Source: Chloroflexota bacterium (lineage in GTDB: Bacteria > Chloroflexota > Limnocylindria > P2-11E). From it: a stretch of DNA of 50,561 bases. A program made the position numbers and the translations under genes. The notes below the pieces were generated by a model that saw nothing but the letters and a program-made list of their open reading frames with translations, had not been told where the DNA came from and searched no databases. Shown here piece by piece: positions 45,744 to 50,561 of the stretch (position 1 is its first letter; every line of letters begins with the position of its first letter). The stretch spans positions 1 to 50,561 of the forward strand of contig VBIZ01000118.1 of NCBI GenBank assembly GCA_005880575.1, written 5' to 3'.

Positions 45744-46091
45744 GTGGACGCCGCGCGTCTGCGGCGGGATGCGGACATCGCCGCGGTGTGGAGCGAGGGA
45801 ATGAGGATTCAGCATGCGCTGTTCGCCCTTCGCGCTCGCCCGAACGGACTCGGCGTGATCCGCCTCGCGGTCGCCGCCCCGCGTTCGCTCGGCCGGGCCG
45901 TCTCGCGCAACCGGTCCCGCCGTCGTCTGCGTGAGGCATTCCGCACCGCGATCGCCGGCCTTGCGAACGGGCCCGGTTACGACGTCGTGATCGTGACCCG
46001 TCCGGAGGCGGCGGCCACACCCTTCCCCGACCTCCGAGCGGCCGCTGCGACGGCGCTGGCATCGCTCGGTCGGCGCGTGAGGACCGCGTGA
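45744..46091 (+). CDS. rnpA: Ribonuclease P protein component
   Basis: [67 protein letters not shown]; RNRxRR motif; start could be further upstream. Confidence 0.93.
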   Translation: MDAARLRRDADIAAVWSEGMRIQHALFALRARPNGLGVIRLAVAAPRSLGRAVSRNRSRRRLREAFRTAIAGLANGPGYDVVIVTRPEAAATPFPDLRAAAATALASLGRRVRTA

Positions 46092-46309
46092 AGACCGTCG
46101 TCCTGGCGGCACTTCGCTTCTACAAGGCTGCGGTGAGCCCGATGCTGCCGCCGGCGTGCCGGTACACGCCAACCTGCTCGGAATACGCGATGGAAGCCGT
46201 CGAGCGGTATGGGGTCCTGCGCGGAGGCTGGCTCGCAACGAAGCGCCTCTTCTCGTGCCACCCATGGAGCCGCGGTGGCTACGACCCGGTGCCCGAGGCC
46301 CACCGCTAG
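46088..46309 (+). CDS. yidD: Membrane protein insertion efficiency factor YidD
   Basis: [68 protein letters not shown]. Confidence 0.97.
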   Translation: MKTVVLAALRFYKAAVSPMLPPACRYTPTCSEYAMEAVERYGVLRGGWLATKRLFSCHPWSRGGYDPVPEAHR

Positions 46310-47283
46310 TGCTCGACTTCCTCCTCCCTGTTTGGAACACGTTCCTCGTCCACCCGCTCATCAACCTGCTGATCCTCGCGGACTACTTCGTCAAGGACTT
46401 CGGGCTCGCGGTCGTGATCGTCACCGTCGCGATCCGCCTGGCGCTCTTCCCGGTGTTCCGCGCGCAAGTCCGCTCGTCGCGCGCGATGCAAGAGCTCGCG
46501 CCGGCGATGAACGACATCAAGAAGAAGTTCGGGAACGATCGCGCGAAGCTGCAGCAGGAGCAAATGAAGCTCTACCAGGAGCGCGGCATCAATCCGATCG
46601 GTGGATGCCTGCCGATGCTCGTCTTTTTCCCGGTCCTCTTCGCGATGTACGCCGCGTTCCAGCAGGTCGGCGGCCTCTCTGGTACCCACGCGCTCACCGT
46701 CGAGCAGCTCAGGGACATGGTGCTCTGGCCGTTCCTCCAGTTCACGGTTGCCGACATGCCCCCAGACGCGCACATCGATCTCGCCGCGCACTGGCTCCCG
46801 TGGGTCCAGAATCTCGCACAGCCCGACCACGTGATCACGCTGCCGGCGATCGGTGGCATCGGCCCGTTGCCGATCATCTCCGCGCTGCTGCAGCTTGTCG
46901 CCTCGATCCAGGCGCTGCCGCGCAATCCCGCTCAGACCGACGATCCCACGCAGCGGACGATGCAGTCGATGACGTACTACCTGCCGCTCATCACGATCGT
47001 CTTCTTCAAGGATCTCGCGTCGGGGGTCTTCATTTACTACATCACGACGACGATCTTCCAGATCATCCAGCAGTACTTCGTGATGGGCTGGGGTCAGCTT
47101 CCTCGGTTCATCCCGCCGCTCGCGAACATCCCGACGCCCGCGGACAAAACGATGCGGGCACGGGAGCGGGCGGCGATCGTGGAGGCGGAGCACGACATGG
47201 AGGAGCCTGAAGCCGTGGCGGCGTCCGGCCGAGGCGGCAACGGCGGCGGAGGCCGTCGACGCGGGAGGAGGAGGAAGCGATGA
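46309..47283 (+). CDS. yidC: Membrane protein insertase YidC/Oxa1
   Basis: GTG at 46309: [105 protein letters not shown]; basic C-terminal tail. Confidence 0.96.
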   Translation: MLDFLLPVWNTFLVHPLINLLILADYFVKDFGLAVVIVTVAIRLALFPVFRAQVRSSRAMQELAPAMNDIKKKFGNDRAKLQQEQMKLYQERGINPIGGCLPMLVFFPVLFAMYAAFQQVGGLSGTHALTVEQLRDMVLWPFLQFTVADMPPDAHIDLAAHWLPWVQNLAQPDHVITLPAIGGIGPLPIISALLQLVASIQALPRNPAQTDDPTQRTMQSMTYYLPLITIVFFKDLASGVFIYYITTTIFQIIQQYFVMGWGQLPRFIPPLANIPTPADKTMRARERAAIVEAEHDMEEPEAVAASGRGGNGGGGRRRGRRRKR

Positions 47284-48200
47284 GTCCGCTTCGTGGGGAG
47301 GAATTCACCGGGCGTTCGGTGGAAGAAGCGATCGAGCGGGGGCTGCGATCGCTCGGCAAGAAGCGCAGCGACGTCGAGTACGAGGTGCTGGAGAAGGGCA
47401 AGCCCGCGAACGTGCTCGGCATCGGCGGCGAGGATGCTCGCGTGCTAATCACCTTCGTCGAGGAGGAAGCGCCGCCCGAGCCGGAGCCGGTCATCGACGA
47501 GGCCGAGGTGCCACGCCGGCCCGACGCCATCCGCGAGCGCGAAGAGCGTCGCGAGGAGCGCGAGGAAGCCGAGCGTGAGGAGGCCGCCCCGGCCCTGGCC
47601 GAGGACCTCGCCGCCGGCGTTCTGGTCCTCCGAGACCTCCTCGCCCTCATGGGCGTCGAGGCGGAGGTCGCGCTCGACACCGGCCCGCGCCACGACGGCG
47701 TCGAAGTCCTGGGCTCGGATCTGGGCGCGCTCATCGGCCGCGGCGGCGAGAACCTCGTCGCCTTGCAGCAGATCACGTCCGCGATCACGTCACGCCGGGT
47801 GGGTCGGACCGTTCACGTGCCGCTCGACATCGAGGGCTATCGCCGTCGTCGGGAGGAGCAGCTTCGCGAGATCGCCAGCCGCGTCGCGTCCCGCGTGCGC
47901 ACCAGCGGCCAGGCCGTCACGCTCGAGCCGATGCTCGCCTACGAGCGAAGGATCGTGCACCTCGCGGTGCAGGACACGCCCGGAGTGAAGACCGAGTCGG
48001 TCGGAGTCGATCCGAACCGTCGCGTGGTGATCAGCTCCACCGCTCCGGGGGCGCGGGGTCCGGCGCCGTTCCGTCCGGGCCCTCCCGGCGGCGTCCGCGG
48101 CGGCGGGGGCCCGAATCGCTACGGACCGCGGCGCGGTTTCGGTCCGAGACCCGGTGGATACCGGCCAGGCTCGAACTTCGGTCCGCGAGATCGACCCTAA
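47280..48200 (+). CDS. Jag/KhpB RNA-binding protein (Jag_N, KH, R3H) with Arg/Gly/Pro-rich C-terminal tail
   Basis: EFTGRSVEEAIERGLRSLGKKRSDVEYEVLEKGKPANVLGIGG; KH GSDLGALIGRGGENLVALQQITS; R3H MLAYERRIVHLAVQDTPGVKTESVGVDPNRRVVI; tail RPGPPGGVRGGGGPNRYGPRRGFGPRPGGYRPGSNFGPRDRP. Confidence 0.93.
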   Translation: MSPLRGEEFTGRSVEEAIERGLRSLGKKRSDVEYEVLEKGKPANVLGIGGEDARVLITFVEEEAPPEPEPVIDEAEVPRRPDAIREREERREEREEAEREEAAPALAEDLAAGVLVLRDLLALMGVEAEVALDTGPRHDGVEVLGSDLGALIGRGGENLVALQQITSAITSRRVGRTVHVPLDIEGYRRRREEQLREIASRVASRVRTSGQAVTLEPMLAYERRIVHLAVQDTPGVKTESVGVDPNRRVVISSTAPGARGPAPFRPGPPGGVRGGGGPNRYGPRRGFGPRPGGYRPGSNFGPRDRP

Positions 48201-48203
48201 ATA

Positions 48204-48217
48204 GCCCCCTCGGGGGC
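48204..48217 (+). terminator. Candidate rho-independent terminator downstream of jag
   Basis: GCCCCC-TC-GGGGGC hairpin followed by ctttcag, 4 nt after the jag stop. Confidence 0.7.
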
Positions 48218-48260
48218 CTTTCAGAGGCGCGGGTACAGACGGTAGCGTTCGAGTCCTCGT

Positions 48261-49484
48261 ATGGATGTCAACTGGGCGCCCGCGCGCGTTCGCCGTAACT
48301 TCCGGATCGACACGTTCAGCGCGATATGCGGTGGCGTCTACATCGCCGTGCTCGTCACGTTCATGCCGATCGTCGTCCGGCGGCTCGGCGGATCCACCAC
48401 CGATGTCGCGATCGTGATCGCGGCGCCGTTCATCGGTCACCTGCTGTCCCCCTTTACCGCATACCTCCTCACCGGCTTTCCTCAGGTGAGGGTCGTCGCC
48501 GGTACGGTGACCGTCGCGCGGGCCACGTTCCTCGCGGGCGTTCTCGTGGCCGCGACGCCGCTCATGCTCGCGATGACGACCGTCGTCTCGTTCGTCATCG
48601 CAACCGCCAACATCAGCGCGTACGCCGCACTCATGCAGGGGATCTACCCCGACCGCGAGCGGGCGCAGGCGATGGCGAACGTCCGGATCGGAGGAGCCAT
48701 CGCGGGCATCGCGGCCGCCGCCGTCGCCGGCACGTTCATCGATGTGATCCCGGCGGCATGGGTCTTCGCCGCGTCCGCGGGCATCGGGCTCCCGGGCGCG
48801 ATCGCGTTCTTCTGGGTCCGCTACGACGGATCCGCGAAGGTCCAGGCGCGCCGATCGCTCCCGGTGATCGCCCGCGATGTCTGGGCCGACCACAAATACA
48901 GGAGGTTGCTGCTTTCATTCACCGTATTCGGGATCGGGAACCTCATGAATGTGGCGGTCTACCCGATCCTGCTGGTCGATCACTTCAACGCCTCGAACTC
49001 GTTCATCGGTGCGATGATGGCGGTCTCCTCGGCCACGATGATCGTGGCGTATCTCGTATGGGGCCGAATGATCGATCGCGGTTCCTCGATCCGGCTCACG
49101 CTCGTCAACACCGTGGTGACATTGCTCATCCCGATCGGGTACATCGCCGCGGCCGACGTGTGGCTCCTCCTGCCCGTCGCCGTCGTCGCGGGGATCGTGA
49201 ACGCGGGCGGCGAGATCACGTTCTTCACGAACATCGTCCAGATCGCGCCTCGCGACAAGATCGGCGAATACGCGACCGCGCAGTCTCTGCTCATGGGCCT
49301 TCGCGGGACGGCCGCTCCGTTCGTGGCGGCGGCACTTCTTGCCGTAGCTGATCCGCGGGTCGTTCTGCTGATCGGCGTGATCTTCATGACCGCGGGGTGC
49401 GCGATCATGGCCGGCGCGGTGCGCCTCATCGCGCCGACGGCGGTGCCGAGCGCGCGCGTCGTGGTGGAGAGCCCGGCCGATTAG
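48261..49484 (+). CDS. MFS transporter
   Basis: 407 aa, ~12 TM; FSAICGGVYIAVLVTFMPIVVRRLGGSTTDVAIVIAAPFIGHLLSPFTAYLL...QGIYPDRERAQAMANVRIG. Confidence 0.88.
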   Translation: MDVNWAPARVRRNFRIDTFSAICGGVYIAVLVTFMPIVVRRLGGSTTDVAIVIAAPFIGHLLSPFTAYLLTGFPQVRVVAGTVTVARATFLAGVLVAATPLMLAMTTVVSFVIATANISAYAALMQGIYPDRERAQAMANVRIGGAIAGIAAAAVAGTFIDVIPAAWVFAASAGIGLPGAIAFFWVRYDGSAKVQARRSLPVIARDVWADHKYRRLLLSFTVFGIGNLMNVAVYPILLVDHFNASNSFIGAMMAVSSATMIVAYLVWGRMIDRGSSIRLTLVNTVVTLLIPIGYIAAADVWLLLPVAVVAGIVNAGGEITFFTNIVQIAPRDKIGEYATAQSLLMGLRGTAAPFVAAALLAVADPRVVLLIGVIFMTAGCAIMAGAVRLIAPTAVPSARVVVESPAD

Positions 49485-50260
49485 GCTCGAAGCGGAACCC
49501 CGCTCGCGCGCATCGCGCTCGCAAAGCGATCGGCGATCAGCTGGTAGCCCTCGTCGGAGGGATGGAATCCGTCCGGCGAGACCGTGCCCGTCGAGACGAG
49601 AGCCGCGCTGCCGGTGAAGAGATCGACGACCTTGACCCGCGTCGGGCTCCGGGCGGCGATCGCCGCGATCGCGTCGTTGTAGCCCTCTATGCCCGCGAGG
49701 AGGCGTGCCTTGTCGACGCCGGCGTAGACGGGCACGGCGCGCAGATCGGGCACCGTGCCGACAAAGATCGTCGCACCGGTCTTCTGTACGAGGCCGTCGA
49801 CGATCTGCCCGAGGGCGTCGGCGAACGACGCCGGCTCGATCGTCGCGTTCAGGTCGTTCACCGCAAGCCAGACCGAGACGACATCCGGCTTCTGCGCGAT
49901 CGCGCCAGGCAATTGCTGCGTGACCGCCTGCAGCGCGAGTGAGCCCGAGACGCCGAGATTCGTGTACGGCGGCGAGCCCGCTGGAAGGCGCGCGGCCACG
50001 AGCGACGGCCACGATCCCTTCGCCGGGTCGCTTGCGCCCACGCCTACGGTGTCGGACGCGCCGATCGCGACGTAGCGGATGCCGACGCTCTGACGCGCGG
50101 TCGCCGGTGCGGTCGTCGCTGGGCTCGTCGGCGTCGTCGTTCTTTCAGGCGTGGCCGACGAGCGGGCCGCGGGGCCGGCGCACGCGGTCGCAAGCGTCGC
50201 GCAGATCATGGTGAGGACGGCCAATTCAGTTCTCGACATCGGTACAATTGTCTTGCCCAC
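49481..50260 (-). CDS. Secreted SGNH/GDSL-type hydrolase
   Basis: N-terminal signal/lipoprotein-like segment; YVAIGASDTVGVGASDP block I, PDVVSVWLAVNDL block III-like, SPDGFHPSDEGYQ (DxxH). Confidence 0.88.
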   Translation of the reverse strand: MGKTIVPMSRTELAVLTMICATLATACAGPAARSSATPERTTTPTSPATTAPATARQSVGIRYVAIGASDTVGVGASDPAKGSWPSLVAARLPAGSPPYTNLGVSGSLALQAVTQQLPGAIAQKPDVVSVWLAVNDLNATIEPASFADALGQIVDGLVQKTGATIFVGTVPDLRAVPVYAGVDKARLLAGIEGYNDAIAAIAARSPTRVKVVDLFTGSAALVSTGTVSPDGFHPSDEGYQLIADRFASAMRASGVPLRA

Positions 50261-50286
50261 GAGAACGGGCGTCCGACAGCGGACAC

Positions 50287-50561
50287 GGGGATGCGTGGTT
50301 TCGACAGGGCAGGCAGACGGACCGCCGCGAGCCGAGGAACGCCGTTCCTCCTCGTTAATCCGAACGGCAGGCAGACAACTGCCAACACTTCTTACGCTCT
50401 CGCTGCCTAGTCAGTGAGACGTCCTCCCGGTCTCCGCTCCGCGGGCCGGGAAGGGCGATATAAGCGGAGCTGCGGCCCGCCGATCGGTCGGTAGGCGGGC
50501 TCAAGTAAACCGACCTGGCGAGTACGAGGAGCGTGTCGGTGCGCGCCTCGTTCCGCGAGAT
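50287..50561 (+). ncRNA. ssrA: Transfer-messenger RNA (tmRNA), 3' end cut by window
   Basis: 5' end GGGGATGCGTGGTTTCGACAGGG is the canonical tmRNA start; tag reading frame ...ANTSYALAA-stop (gcc aac act tct tac gct ctc gct gcc tag, 50382-50411). Confidence 0.93.

Noticed and set aside
50309-50377. Repeated gcaggcagac motif near the tmRNA 5' end and tag
   Set aside because: Only two short copies within the tmRNA, probably related to tmRNA pairing or chance rather than a repeat element.

Overview
This is a compact, GC-rich bacterial chromosomal segment spanning the replication-origin neighbourhood. dnaA, dnaN, recF and a dciA-like gene run leftward; rpmH, rnpA, yidD, yidC and jag/khpB run rightward. 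Two perfect DnaA boxes lie between dnaA and dnaN. Other recognisable content: a polyprenyl synthase (cut by the left edge), a class A PBP, tRNA-Arg(CCG), tatC, rarA, and a likely phosphatidylinositol/PI-mannoside cluster (ArsR, PI-phosphate synthase, ino1, two LpxL/PatA-like acyltransferases, PHP phosphoesterase, PimA-like GT4). There are also an oligopeptide ABC operon lacking ATPases, enoyl-CoA hydratase plus CaiB, htpX/lemA, tkt/gnd/zwf/opcA, a PASTA Ser/Thr kinase with PP2C, and a protein-O-mannosylation-like module. The right half adds lysA, a DUF151 nuclease, rhomboid, MFS and SGNH genes, and a tmRNA cut by the right edge. The most unusual items are: (1) a ~1203-aa protein fusing an N-terminal GT-C enzyme to a PMT-like enzyme whose first extracytoplasmic loop carries a ~285-aa beta-propeller-like insert; (2) a PP2C-fold protein with degenerate catalytic motifs fused through a TM helix to a propeller-like domain; (3) the PI/PIM-type cluster with a PHP phosphoesterase as a candidate for the PIP-to-PI phosphatase, plus a second acyltransferase lacking the acidic residue of its HX4D/E motif; (4) repeated apparent CTG start codons, strongest for zwf. 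No CRISPR array, transposase or prophage was seen. All functional calls come from reading motifs by eye. Lineage is uncertain (Chloroflexota/Dormibacterota-like is only a guess).
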